DNA of 64,000 bases from Viola odorata (GCA_963691705.1 OY829538.1:17386443-17450442), one strand, 5' to 3'; shown: positions 23,195 to 35,183, numbered from the stretch's first letter. Translations and numbers: made by a program. The notes: generated by a model from the sequence alone, not told the origin.

Positions 23195-24065
23195 TGATGC
23201 GATCCCACAAACCTTAAAGCTTCAAGAACCGGATATAACTCCAGCAGGACCGGTAACTCGCAGCAGAGCCAAGAAACTAACGCTATGGATTGAGCGGGAG
23301 GTGCAAACGGATGTTTCCCATGCGTCAAATCAAACATTGATGCAAATAACTACCGGGCCAGAAACCACAATGCAAGTTACCGAGGTAGATGCATCTATCA
23401 GGAAAGGTCAAGCTAAGTCATACGGGTTCTGATACCATATCGGGCAGACATATCTATCGGGATAGGGTCAATCAAAGTCAAACGGATCTGTTACCCCTCC
23501 CTACTGATGACGTGTCAAGTTCTACCCGATACCGTTACCTTTTCCTTCAGCATATAAATAGCGCACTATGTGTTTCATTTTAGAGAGTTTTTGTGTAAAG
23601 TATTTTTGCTTGCGTTGAGAATACTCCGCCCATAAACACCAGAAACTCACCTTGTGAGAATCAAGTCCAAAAGACGAATGATTCCTCGCAAGTAAAAGAT
23701 ATATTATCTTCAATCTTTTAATTTACTGCTTTGAGTTTTGATTTCCTTTACAATTTTTGGAATATTTGTGTTCAATCATTTATCTTGGATTTTGTATTTA
23801 GATGTTCATAAACAAGTGCGATTTGGATGCTTGTTGTTAACCGATTATTTTAAATTAATTATCCACTGCAACTTCCATCGTTGTCGCTTCCTTTTCGTGT
23901 TCATCTTCAACTTCTTATTTTCATTGCGTTCTTCATCTCTATTTTTCACTTCGTTCATCGTTTATGCTTTTGACCCATACTGAGTTTACTTGATACTCGA
24001 GCTAGATCTTTAGCTGCAAAGCTCAACGCATCCGATTCTTCAAAAAGGGAACTCGGATCGCGTCA
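23195..24065 (+). mobile_element. Solo LTR carrying the tail of a pol frame
   Basis: 871 bp beginning TGATGCGATCCC and ending GATCGCGTCA, flanked by the perfect duplication ATTAT (23190-23194 and 24066-24070). It is absent from the other Athila LTR at the same place, which proves insertion. A TATA box CATATAAATAGC lies at 23551. Its first 235 bp are open from the first base and encode a gag-pol C-terminus. Confidence 0.92.
23196..23431 (+). pseudogene. Ty3/gypsy pol C-terminal tail inside the LTR
   Basis: The frame DAIPQTLKLQEPDITPAGPV then TRSRAKKLTLWIEREV runs to TGA at 23429-23431. The AGPVTRSRAKKL signature is typical of the end of plant Ty3/gypsy polyproteins, just after the integrase. 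Because the frame starts at the LTR edge, the parent element's pol gene must run into its 3' LTR, as known for some chromovirus-type elements. It is not functional here. Confidence 0.7.
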
Positions 24066-25152
24066 ATTATCATAGGGTTTTAGAGGGAGGATGACCAGAA
24101 CGTCTAACAACCTCTCTTCTTCTCTTTTCCTGGTTTTGAACGTGTTTCTCATATCGTCTTCAACCTTGAAGACACAGAGATTTTATATTTAAATAGTTTT
24201 ATCATTTTCTTTATTTTTCCTGTCTTTCTCTAACTAACCTTTCTTATTCTTGGTAAAGGCAATTAAAGTTATGATTCTAAGTTATTTGTGAGATCTAAAC
24301 TTCTCTTCTTAATTTCTACGTTTGCATATATTTATTCTCTAAAATACTTGAACACTTTTCATATTAGGTTTATATCTGATCAACCTAGATTTTAATATAA
24401 AACCGTCATTCTTCTTGGTTGCGGCAACCCTTTTGGGCCATTTACGGACCAAGATGATTGAAGTAGACAAACTAGCGCTGAAGGATCTACCGTGAACTAG
24501 CTCTAAATATCTTTAGTAGAGAATAGTATTTACCCCGATTGACAACCGAGGTGTCGAGGCTTAGAATTGTCTTCCCCTATTCAAGAATCAGTCAATTTTA
24601 GAAAACTCTTTAACCAGCAAGGTGCTAGTTGATTAGGAATCATCTCTAAGCGTACTTGAGATGGCTTTGATATATGAGGGAAGTAGGAGTCATAAGCGTA
24701 CCTTGATTCTATAGCAATTTTGTAGACTAGAAAGGAATATTTGTGCATCAATGATCGAATACTTATGAATCGTAACTTTACTTTAGCCTTTACTAGGAAC
24801 CTTTTCTTTCTGACTGTTCGTTCTTGACCTATTTCTTGGCCAAGAATACCTAGTTCTTTTTATTTCATTTTTCAGTTCTTATTTTTAAAACAAACCCCTC
24901 CCTTCACCTTAGTGCTTAAATCTGGTCTTTTATCTTGTTTGAAGCCTACCCATTCTCTGTGGACTGAACCTCTTACAATTATTTGCAATCTTTTGTAGGT
25001 ATTGATAAGTTGTATTTATTTTTGACGGACTTGACACCCATCAAATTTTGGCGTCGTTTCCGGGGAGTGGTTAAGTCTTGACCAAAACAGAAGGCCAGAT
25101 TTTTCTCTTCTATTCGTTTTTTTTTTCCTCTTTCCATTCTTCTTTTCTTTAA

Positions 25153-25878
25153 ATGGCTAATTTTAATTCTTTCTCTCAATTAAACTCTGCTCCTCAATGT
25201 TTTAATGCAGGTAATTTTGGTGAAGGGTATATGACCGGCTATGAAGGATGTTATGGTCCGCCACAGTGGGGATACGATCCGTACTACAATCCATACACAT
25301 CTAATCAATATCCCGCTGGGTGGAACCAATAAAATTTCAATTATGGTGTTCAACCTAATTATCAATATTTTCAAGCTCCACAATATCAACAAGATCCTCT
25401 TGTTTCTGAAAATACCACAAAAACTTTGCAGAAACTTGTGGCGGCATTAGCAGTCATGCAAGAACAACTCAAATCCCTTGTAGAGGATCAGAGATGCACA
25501 CCCTCGGAGTCTGAACTCAATATGGAGTATGATGCTAATGATGTCACCTTGCTAAGTAACACAAGTCTGCTAGACTGTCTTGACTCAAGTCTTGACCAAG
25601 AAGCAAGTCCAAACCCAAAGGCAGAAGTTGTTACTAAACCTAGCCATCCCAATCCAACCGAAAATCATCCCAACACTTCAGAACAAAAGAACATACCCTA
25701 TTATAGGGAAAAACATATGGTACCACCCTTTCCAGCAGCTTATTTGAATACCAAGGGAAGAAGGGAGTATCTTTTGAATTTTTTTACTATGATTGAATCT
25801 CACCCTGAAATTTTAAGATTTGAACCTCATTTTGCTTTGTTCATGAGAGCATATTGCCGTAGTGGTAAAACAATTTGA
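25153..25878 (+). pseudogene. Gag-like protein of the Athila-type element
   Basis: The frame starts at ATG 25153 (MANFNSFSQLNSAPQCFNAG), shortly after the primer site. The N-terminal 90 residues are rich in Gly, Tyr, Asn, Pro and Gln (YDPYYNPYTSNQYPAGWNQ). A helical stretch (LQKLVAALAVMQEQLKSLVE) follows, then an acidic linker and a basic-hydrophobic region ending RAYCRSGKTI. One in-frame TAA (25330-25332) interrupts it. This layout resembles the N-terminal part of Gag in plant Athila-like or non-autonomous elements. I see no zinc knuckle. Confidence 0.55.
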
Positions 25879-26689
25879 GTGTAAGTGATAATGCATATGC
25901 AATTATTCAAAGAATGTTACTATTAGAGAGCAGAATTCGATAATATGAATTGAACGAGGTTAAAGATCTTGTGACTGAGGAAGTGCAAGGAGTTACTCAT
26001 ACAACTAAGCCAAACATAACGTCCAATGATAATGTTGTTAACTTGTCTAGTAAGACAAATCTGTCAGATAGTCTTGACATGACTCTTGGCCAAGATGAAT
26101 GTCCAGACTTGGAGGCAGAAATTGTTATCCAACCAGACTAGCCAGATCGACTCTAAAACTATTCTAAAACTTCACCAGAGCAGGAGCTGAAGTTTTCAGA
26201 GGATTGTCATTGCATCGAGACAGAGGAGAGCATGAGGAATATTGAGGAAAAAAAATTATGGTCATGAAACCCCAAACGGTTGTGTGTGAAAGGGAAGTTC
26301 TGAAACTTTTTAATTTTATTGATCCTTTTATTGAATCTCCCTACACTCACAACCATTTTTTTCTATTTATTTTGCAGGAACCCAAATTAGAATTTGAATC
26401 ATGTAATGGTTCACAATAGAATGCTTGCTTAAAGACCATGCAATACATGGGATCATTCTCATCAAACTTCAGGCATGGAAAGCATTCAGTAGGATTGGTT
26501 GATGAGTGATGCTCAAAAAGTCGAGTCTAAGACTATAAACAAAGGCGCTGCTTGGGAGGTAACCCATATTTTTATTTTATTTTGTTTTGTTTTAAATAAA
26601 GAACGATCTCTCCTTGAAAACTACTGATTGATTTTGATTTATTCTTGTTCTAGGTTGAACAAGTAATGAAAACTAATTCCAATAGACTC
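25879..26689 (+). other. Remainder of Athila-type interior, left
   Basis: Contains a second copy-like stretch (25950-26141: VNLSSKTNLSDSLDMTLGQD) that echoes LLSNTSLLDCLDSSLDQE in the gag-like frame, so a duplicated segment is likely. Otherwise non-coding. Confidence 0.45.
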
Positions 26690-27263
26690 TTAGGGTCTGT
26701 TTGGCGTTCCGGTTCTGGTTGGAAAAGCTCTGTGTGAAAATGACTTCTGGAAAAAGGAGTATGTTGTTTGGTAAATATTTGTTAAAAGTGCTTTGAGAAA
26801 GCAAAAATTGTTTATGCTGTTTGGTAACAACTGGGGTTAAAACTATGGGTGGAATGTAAAATGACCATAAAGGACACAATTTGTTTCAAGCATTATAATT
26901 AATATTTTTTAGTATCTATATAGATTATTTAAATCAATCTATTTTATTTAAACAAATAATTAACATTTTATTTATAACAAGAATTAAAATCTCATTAGAA
27001 GAAAAAAAAAGTAAAAAAAAGTTAATAAATACATGTGCTCATTTTTAAACTTTAATTATCTTCTAAAATATTAGTTTTGCATACATAAATCACAATTACA
27101 TATTCATCATTAAACTATTAGCTATTGAGTTACGAACTACATTCATAGGTAACATTTCACTATTATTTCCTTTACTTTGCATACTTCCTTCAGCCATATA
27201 CATTGTATCTTGTGAAACTCCCTCCGTATCCGGAAAAATATCATCTGGTACAAAATCTGGATT

Positions 27264-28476
27264 CTAATCCAATTTTCTAAAAGCAGGATCATCTAGAGAT
27301 TTTCTTCGTATGAAATTGTGCAAAACCATAGAAGCGACTACAATTTTAGCTTGCGTTGGAAATGGATACGAAGGCATGTCACGTAATATTTTCCATCTTC
27401 TCTTCCATACTCCAAATGTTCGTTCTATACAACAACTTAATGAAGAATGTGCCCGATTAAAGGTTTCCTTACGACCCCTCGGTGGTTGCCCTCGTTGAAA
27501 ATCAGGTAAATGATACCTTGTACTCTTGTAAGGTTTCAGATACCCATTAACGTCAGGATATCCAGCATCTACTATGTAATACTTACCTAATATCATAAAT
27601 AAGTTAACGTTATTAACACAGTAATAATTATTATCATAAATAAATACACGTTATGAAAAAGTGTTATTAACCTGGAGGAGGTTGAGGGAATTTCCATTCT
27701 GGATTGTTAACTACAGAATTGAAAATGCGGGTATCATGGGTTGTGGCTTCCCATCCAACGCAAGCAAAAATGAATTGCATGTCAAAACTACATGCTGCCA
27801 TGATATTTTGAGTCGGGATACCTTTTTTGCCAATGTATCTAACTTGATCTTCTGGAGCGACACAAGCATATACATGTGTTCCGTCTATGGCTCCAATACA
27901 ATCCTAAAAGAAATTGTAATCAATTCTTAGTTGTATTAAATATGCATAACGTATATATAAATATAAAATGTAAATGAAATTAATTATTTATCATACCTTA
28001 AAATATGGCATATATCTTGTATCATTCAAAATTTGTGGCGGGACACTATTGAAATCTCCAGGACGAATGATGTGCTCTGATAATGACCACACAACATCTA
28101 ATACCTGATTAAAAACTCTACTAATTGTTTCACTAGAGTGTTGAAATCGTTCACAAACATACCTGTTTGAAGCACATAAGGCGACAATATATTAAAACAT
28201 ACACACTTTCTCAAGAAATGACATTCTTTGTGATGACTCCAAATTGCAAGATGAATGTAATGTGCCCACTAGTTCTAGTATTGTATCTTTATCCATCCTA
28301 AACATATTTATAGACCGTGAATCCCTTTCAGACAATATCTCAGTCAACCATTTCATTCCTGTTTGGTATGAAGTCGTACACGGTTCTTTGTACATGTAAG
28401 TGCAAAAATACATACTGATAGATGCAGTAGTAGCAGTCATTAACCACCAAAACGCTTCGTTATTTTCTTCATTCAT
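27264..28476 (-). pseudogene. PIF/Harbinger DDE transposase
   Basis: It would cleave and join the element ends at TTA/TAA targets. Three exons are inferred: 28476-27997, 27903-27672 and 27586-27264, joined at AAG|GT...AG, CCAG|GT...AG with consistent phase. The product is about 344 residues. Motifs in order: the N-terminal FRMDKDTILELV helix region, then first Asp in CIGAIDGTHV, second Asp in THDTRIFNSVV, and Glu in SCIERTFGVWKRRW, ending MVLHNFIRRK. These are the DDE_4 signatures of Harbinger transposases. A single TAA at 28194-28192 (after EKVCMF) stops the frame; the sequence continues in frame on both sides. Start: the ATG in GAAATGAATGAAG, just after an acceptor-like TTTTCCAG. Confidence 0.9.
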
Positions 28477-29096
28477 TTCTGGAAAATACAATTACAATGC
28501 ATGGGTCCATATATATATATATATATATTTGGGAATCAGGTACTTAATTTCATGCAGTATGAATGGATTAATTTGGGGGATTAATTTTCTCATGAAAGAC
28601 CTTTTTATTTATTTATTCTATTTTTTGAATATTATCACATCTATATATATCTCAACTGACATGATATCAAAGCTCCAATATATATTAAAAACTGTGTATA
28701 AGGTAATTAATTATATAAGTAGAAGAGAAAGACAGAAGGAAGTGAAACATATGCATGAAAGTTTATACATAACTAAATACATGTAATTAATATAGGGTTA
28801 GTAATAGAAGAAAATGGTAAATCATATTGATTTGGAGGGGAAAAAAGTAAACGTATGTCCATTAATCAGAAGAAAAAAAACATGAATTAATAAAAAGATT
28901 GGAAATTAATTAATAAAGAGATGTACATGTGTGTACCTTGATTGAGTTGAGTAGTCATAAAGTTTTCCTTTGGTGGAGAAGACAATCAAAGCCAGCTCAG
29001 CATCGCAAAGAACAGAGATCTCATGAGGTTTCTTGAGCAGCAGAGGAGTCGGGAAGATGGTTAGGCAATAAATTTCTTGCAGTGACATGTTCTAAT

Positions 29097-29623
29097 TGAT
29101 AAGATTCGATGTCGATCTTGTAAGATTCAGAGTCGTGCCTGATCGGAACGGTGGCAGTCGGTGCCGGATGTACCTGCAAAGCGCCGGAGGGGGGGCTCCG
29201 GCGTAGACACTCCGATGCTTAAGTCAGTTAGGGTTTTAAAAATAACAGAGGTTCGTCTGAGTGATCTCGATCTTACCCTCAGATTTAGAAAAGTAGGGGT
29301 ATTTATAGGCCTGTTCGGCGATACCTGGCGATAACAATCCAGGCGATGTCTGATGGTGACGTCACAAGCGATACCAAGGGGTGACGTCATGAGCGATATC
29401 TGACGGGCTGCCGGGAACGATAACCTCGTGGGTCCCTAGGATGGGATGGAGCCGTGCGTATAGAGTCGCGTGAGTCCCCCCCCCCCCCGCTGATGTCGAC
29501 CATCCTAGGAATCCTTCACTGATTCTCGGGCGATATAAAGATATCTTACGGGTCTTATGGGAAATTGTCCCGGCAGGAGCCGCAAGTGTGGTAGCACCGT
29601 TAGGGCTGTCTTGATTGTTATCA
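29097..29623 (-). repeat. Tat 3' LTR
   Basis: 527-bp LTR. On the minus strand it holds a TATA box (GCCTATAAATACCCC, about 29294-29308) and a GC-rich hairpin CTCCGGCG...CGCCGGAG. A run of 13 C lies at 29476-29488. Confidence 0.93.
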
Positions 29624-30588
29624 TAAGCCCAACTGAAAACGAGCCCGAGTGTTTACCAAGGGCTGTCCATGTCTGAAAACTTGTTCTTTCGTGGGGCAGT
29701 ATGTCTGCAGGATCTCCGAGTTTCTCTGACTGCTCGTCGTTAACCGTGTTAAGTGATGAGCTGGAACTTAGTTCTAAAGCTTTCCAGCGAACAAGCGGAT
29801 TCCGTCCTTCATTCTTATCTAGAGACCTGTTTTTCTGAGGCGTTAAGAGGTCCACGAGAGACACTGCTATTACGCTCGTGATCAGGAGGGCATTGCTTTC
29901 GCCCAGCGATGTTAGTCTGTTTGGCCTCTGGGCAGGGCTTACAGAGTCTCGAATTTATTCATGTCATAGGAGGGCTGCTGATGGGTTACTTGTGATATCG
30001 CCACGGACTGCAACCAGGTAATGTCGTGGATTTTCATTCGTTCCAGGTCCTTCATCCTTTCAAGTGTACTGCAAACACACGGAGGAGATAGGTATTTATA
30101 GAGAAGTTAGTAAACTTTGTACTTACAGGGGTTTGAGGTTACGCGGGCCCCGTTCTCCTCTTTCGCTTAAGGAAGCAACGAGATCATCGCGGTTTTACGC
30201 CATCAGCTGCCTATGATTAGCGCGGCTTTATACCACCAGATGTCTGCGATGTCGACGAGGTTTTACGCATCTAGGGCCACCTGCGACATCAACGTGGCCT
30301 TACACTGTGGATACCGGTAACCATATGGCTTTTACGTAATGGCTACCCGTGATATCGTGCCTTTTGGCGTTTTTCCACATTTTATCTTGCATCCTTTCGA
30401 ACGTTCATGTCGCGGATGACATACGAGCATCAACCTTTGACTCCGCTTTAGGCTTATCAGTCCTTAGGGGTGATGAGACGGCTCGCCTTTTGAGGACCTC
30501 TTTGTTCTTTCCAAGGCCTCTTTCTTGAGGCCTATAAATTGGGGAACTTTCTCCACCCACGTTCTCCTCATCTCTGGCAATTTACCTC
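29624..30588. other. Tat interior next to 3' LTR, no gene seen
   Basis: Non-coding. The stretch AAGCCCAACTGAAAACG (29625) recurs near 31122. A degenerate repeat array lies at 30188-30361 and a TATA box CCTATAAATT at 30531-30540 serves the next gene. Confidence 0.55.
30188..30361 (+). repeat. Degenerate tandem repeats before antisense gene 1
   Basis: Five diverged units of about 33-38 bp, each with a (G)CGGTTTTACG-like core (30188, 30221, 30259, 30296, 30329 approximately) and a CTGCGATGTCGAC-like part. Their place, about 170-340 bp upstream of a TATA box, would suit a promoter element array; that role is inference. Confidence 0.5.
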
Positions 30589-30966
30589 ATGGATCATTTG
30601 ACTAAGAATTTTCTCCTTTCCAAGGGTCATTCTCTCAAGAACCTCAATGATGGGGATGTCGGGTTCTTGGAGAACATGTTGGTCAAGACCTCTGAGGACA
30701 TCCTGGAGCTGCAAGGAATGTTGACCCCTCTTCATTCCAGGCTGGGAGCTACATCTCTGGAGGATTTCAGCCCTCTGGAAAGCGTGTCAAAGCTGGTTAT
30801 CTCCATCGCTCGGATTCAAGTGGTGATCGCCATGCTGCAGCAGCGCAAGGATATGCTGGGGTGCTGTCTGAAGGGGATGAGAGCCACCTCCCATGATCTG
30901 ATTCTGGTCATGGATTCTCTGAGGGACCTTCCTGAAGTGCCGGAGGATGCTGGCTCTGACGCCTGA
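30589..30966 (+). CDS. Tat antisense gene 1: small coiled-coil protein
   Basis: 125 residues, intact. It begins MDHLTKNFLLSKGHSLKNLN, is almost wholly helical with heptad-like leucines (LENMLVKTSEDILELQGML, IARIQVVIAMLQQRKDML), and ends in an acidic tail DLPEVPEDAGSDA. TATA box 58 bp upstream and ATAATAAATAAA about 65 bp downstream mark an independent transcription unit opposite to gag-pol. I know no named domain. Length, LEN...T..D start, QQRK block and P..P..D.GSD tail resemble the two small proteins in the mariner element (52331 and 56244), so I infer distant homology. Function unknown; possibly oligomerisation or a partner of the larger antisense protein. Confidence 0.65.
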   Translation: MDHLTKNFLLSKGHSLKNLNDGDVGFLENMLVKTSEDILELQGMLTPLHSRLGATSLEDFSPLESVSKLVISIARIQVVIAMLQQRKDMLGCCLKGMRATSHDLILVMDSLRDLPEVPEDAGSDA

Positions 30967-31432
30967 ATGCGATGGCTCTCTTTGGGCCTTTTCTCTTTTC
31001 TTCCTGGCATGTAAATGTACTTTCTGGCCCCTAGGCCATAATAAATAAACTGGTTTTAGTACGCCGTTTTGCAACTGTTCTTCTTCCTTAATGCGCCCTT
31101 TGTCTTTCTTGGAGATATTCTTAGCCCAACTGAAAACGGTTCAGCCACTGGGCGGTTTTCTGATTGGTTGTTCAACATTAAATCTACGCCGCTGTTGTCC
31201 TGGCAACTGATTGGGCGATTTTGCGATTTTCCTCGATCAGGGAAAAATCTCAACAGGCGTGACTGTAAATCCATATCTGCACTTCAGGCTGTACACGTGT
31301 CTTCTTTCAAGAGTCGGGTTAGAAGATCGAAGATCCTTTCTTCCCAATTTTCTGGCTATTTAAGGGATCTTCTCCCCTTCGTTATTCTTCGTCCCCTTGT
31401 TGCTTTTTCCTTCATTAGTATTTTGTGATCTC

Positions 31433-31864
31433 ATGGTTGATTCTCATTTTTTAGATACGGTCGCCCGAGATTCTCGACCAACTCCTCAGACTTCTCCTGA
31501 TTCGGATAATCCTCCTCCATCGCCTCCCTAGAGGCCACCTGTTCGCCGACGGTGCCGCAAGAGGCGGAGGAAAGATGCTGAGAAGGCATCTAAATCATTC
31601 TTCGATTCTCTTGCTTCTTTCTCTTCGAAGGGGAGAGAAACATCTTTCCCTCCTGACGAGTCACCGCCAAGGGCTCCTTCCGCCTATTCAGCTGTTAAAG
31701 CGGTGTCACCGTCTGTCAAGGAGGAGTCGGGTCGATCATCCACTCGCGTGGGAGAGAGGGTTGAGGAACCTTTCCCTTTCGCTCGCGAAGATCCATCACT
31801 TTTAGGTGAGGACGATGATGACATGGTATACTGCTATGGCATCTCCTGGTCTGATGGCGAATAG
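31433..31864 (+). pseudogene. Tat antisense gene 2: short acidic/basic protein, one nonsense codon
   Basis: A frame of 143 residues from ATG 31433 (MVDSHFLDTVARDSRPTPQT) to TAG 31862-31864, interrupted by one TAG at 31529-31531 (codon 33, in PPSPP|RPPVRRRCRKRRRK). After the stop comes a strongly basic stretch, a likely nuclear signal, then a serine/proline-rich part and an acidic end (EDDDDMVYCYGISWSDGE). A TATA box GGCTATTTAAGG lies at 31354 and AATAATAAAATG follows at 31910. The function is unknown. The family is not one I recognise. Confidence 0.55.
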
Positions 31865-32327
31865 TTGGGCATACCATGCCTCTTTGTAGATGCCGTATGG
31901 CTTTCCCAAATAATAAAATGACGTTTTTATTTCTTTTCGCTCTTCTGCCGCTTTTCTTTCTTCATGTTTTCAGGATTATCGCGGGAGTAGGCCTTTCGCT
32001 TGACGCAACCGCCTTTCAGTTTTCAGTCAGTAACTGTCTTCTCCCAAAAGACATTGATGACTGTCCACGCGTCCTTTTCCCTTCTGCACGTGTTTTGTTT
32101 TCACAGGCCGTTCTTTTTTTAGGTTTAACCTTTATAAGGAGTTTACTCTTCTCTTTTAGTATTTTCTGCGAATATTTTGAAATTCTTCGTATTTCCTTTC
32201 ATCTGTGCTTCTTTCTTCTCGAGGGATTTTACTGCAATTGCTTCGCCGGTGCCGACGGCCGATTCACTGGTTCTCTGCTCCAGGTATTTTGTTTCTCTAT
32301 TGCCATAGCTTTACTTTCCCTTCCATT

Positions 32328-34714
32328 ATGTCTTGCGCTAGGCCTTCTGCAATTATCGAAAATCCTCTAGATCCCGAAGTCAAGAGAGCTCGTAGTGTTT
32401 TTTATTGTAATGAGGTTTTGAGGGCTGAGTTGGAGGAGAACGGTATCACTTTTCCCACGGGATATCGCCCCTTTGTCCCATTGAAGGATACTCGGCTTAC
32501 TAATGCCATGTGGGGGACGTTCCAGTTGGTTTATTTCAAGATGTTTACCTACGGGTTTCGTCTTCCGCTTCATACTTCTCTGTTGAAACTGCTAGACCAC
32601 TACGATTTCAATCCTGTTTAAATAACTCCGCCTTCCTGGTGTGGGATGAAGTATATTTTCGCTCGTGTGAGATGAAGCATATTTTCGCTCCCTCGCTCGA
32701 TCTGTTCCGCACATTCTTCACCTTGAGGTGCCATAACTGCTTAGTGGATATTACCCCAAGATGGAATGGTGCTCTTGTTCGGTTTTTCTGGCGGAATTTT
32801 CAAGGTTTCGAAGAGAACGTGGACAACTGGAAAAATGGCTTCTTCACCCTTCGCTTGCCCTCTCGGTTTTGGCGCGGTGGTTTCAATCGAAAGATTACTA
32901 GTGCCGCTTGGTGAGAACCAGATGTGTTGTCTAGTATGGATGTATCCAATGTTAACGCCTTATTAGAAATAGAAGGGCCTTTCCGCATTCGGGAATTTGC
33001 TCGGTTCAGGCCTTTGCCAGAGTGTGTCGTAGGTGAGTCTTTTCTTTTATCGCCTTATCGCTTCGACTTACTTGTAATATTAAAATATTTTATGGGCAGG
33101 TAACGCTGAGGGTCAATCTTTTGAGGAGAGTGACACTCCTCTGGACGTGGTGCCGCTTCAGACATTACCTCCTTCTCCTCCACCCGAAGGCTCTAGTCGT
33201 CCGCCCATTCCGCCGCGAGGAAGGAGAAACAAAACCGTCGCGACACGCAACACATCTGCCCGACCTTCTCGTTTCCTTGAGAATTGGCTACCGTCTCGCG
33301 GTAAGGCAGTGGCCCCGAGTAATCCCGTGATTGAAGAGGTTGACAGTGATAGAGGAAGCATGGATACTGGTTCCGAGTTGCGTCATGCCACCCTTGCCCA
33401 ACGAATGAAACTTAGGTCCAGAAAGGGTGATCTTGCAGCAGAGTCAACCGAAGACGATAGCGAAGAGATCGCTACCGAAACGGAGCGTCTCATAAAGAGA
33501 GTTCGCAAAGAGAAATCTGACCCACTAGTTCCTTCCGTGGAGGAAATCAATGGGGTTCCTTCCGAGGAGGTTGACGCCTCGCACGTTACGGGTCCCTTGC
33601 TAGTGACGGAAGTTACCAAGGTGCCCTCTGCCATTCCTCCCAAGGTTAACGAGGCTCGGCAGCGGTGGGCTCTTCCTTGGCGTCTGGCGGTCCTAGATCC
33701 CCTATTCACTCCTTTATTCCAGATGTGAGCTTACCAACTCCGAATCCCCTCTCTCCTTCCCCACGGAAGCCTCATCCCATGTTTCTTTCTTCGATTTCGG
33801 GCATTGGTGATTCTGCAAAAAATTACTCTCCTCCTTATATCGCCAACCTTTCCCCTCAAGGTCTTCAAGGTCCCATTGCTTATCAGCTGGACTTGTCTTC
33901 CCTTGGTACCGATGGTCTCCGTGCTTTAGGGGTATCGGACCCGTCATCGCGAGAGGAACCAGTGGGCCCGATAGTGGGGCAAATGTTTACTTCTTCGAAG
34001 GACAAAGAAGAGTTCTTGCGGCGTCCTCCCGACGTACGCCATTCACGTCTTCTGACTGACATGCTGGCCTGCTTCCGCGAGTTAAACTACTTTTTCGAGG
34101 ATCGCCGCGACAAGGTTCAACCTTCTCTTGATTTAAAGGAAGAACTAGATGCTGCTTTAGGGAAGGTAACGGAGCTGTCGCAGCTTCAAGAGCGGACCCG
34201 GGCGGAGTTGGACGACTGTCGCGCTGAGCTTGCTCGAGAAAGATCAAAAGGGAAGGCCAAGATAGACCTTCTGGAGGCGGAATTGGTGGTAGCTGACAGA
34301 AAGAATATCTTCCTTCGCGAAGAGATAGCATCTCGTGATGCGGATTTGGCCAAAGTGTCTTCAAAGATAGCCTGGTGGAAGAACAAGACCATGGATATTT
34401 GTATCGCTGAATTTATGAGTCTCTATCGCCAGGGAACTGTTGACTCGTCAGTGCTGGCCGATTACGCTTCCAAGAGACTAAAGGATTTGGGCGAAGGTGA
34501 GAGAGATCTTCCTTCTTCTGGAGAAAAGCAAAGGGATGGTGATCGCGATGCTCGCGAGGGCCCATGCTCAATCGAGGTTGCTATATTTAGGAGATTTTCC
34601 ACTTATTTGTTTCTTTGTCTTGTAATAACGCCTCGTTGTGCGATAATACTTGTAGTTCATTGCTATTTGATTTTCGTTTCGCCTTTTCGCGCTGACCCAA
34701 CGCTATTCTTTTAA
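32328..34714 (+). pseudogene. Tat antisense gene 3: putative gypsy-type transposon protein (Transposase_28-like)
   Basis: It starts MSCARPSAIIENPLDPEVKR (TATA CTTTATAAGG at 32130). The N-terminal domain (about 250 residues: ITFPTGYRPFVPLK, YGFRLPLHTSLLKLL, FFTLRCHNCLVDITPRWNG, GFFTLRLPSRFWRGG) matches the family named putative gypsy type transposon (PF04195), found in plant Tat elements. An intron with good sites runs 33033-33099 (TAG|GTGAGT to GGGCAG). A Pro/Ser-rich linker and a long coiled coil (LGKVTELSQLQERTRAELDD and following) end at 34714. Damage: TAA at 32619, a 26-bp duplication (about 32639-32688) that shifts the frame, TGA at 32912, and another shift near 33670. The role is unknown; nuclear or RNP functions have been proposed only by inference. 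Confidence 0.75.
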
Positions 34715-35183
34715 TCAACGCCCTCTTGCCTTATCTCCTTTCTTACGATACCGCTCTTGTTTTCCCCAAGAGATAGTACCTTCTTTTCAGAGCATTTAAT
34801 GCTTGCTATCCTTTCCTTAGAAAAGTCGTGATTGTGCAGGCACACGTGTCTATTTCTTCCAGCGCCACGGGCTAGCGTGCTTGAGAACTTTGCCTAAATC
34901 GAGGCGTTGTAGCGCTTTTCTAGGATTGCACTCATTACCTGAGTCTGTTCCTTATGCCGCTTCCACGCAACGACTGTGGCATTCGTCGTTTCGTTTGATC
35001 ATTAGGGTTATAAAACCCAATATCTATTCTTTTCACTTTTCTTTTATCATCCCGCTTTCTCATATTTTCTTTTAGCCGTCTTATTTTCTCCCCACTATTC
35101 AGGCTCTTTGAAGTGCTTTTCTCTGAAGGTATTTCCTTTCTCCTCCATCGTCTTCTTCATCTTTTAATTCTTTAAATTCTACC
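34715..35183 (+). promoter_or_regulatory. Promoter region of antisense gene 4
   Basis: No gene. A TATA box GGTTATAAAACC lies at 35006-35017, 167 bp before the next ATG. The stretch is T- and C-rich toward the start codon, like a plant 5' leader. Confidence 0.5.

Larger units (their letters stand above)
22798..25043 (+). repeat. Athila-type 5' LTR (with solo LTR inside)
   Basis: Direct repeat of 45015-46377, interrupted at 23195-24065. Confidence 0.9.

Noticed and set aside
33158..33709. Minus-strand frames across the Tat antisense gene 3
   Set aside because: Shadow of the plus-strand Pro/Ser-rich linker; no motif.
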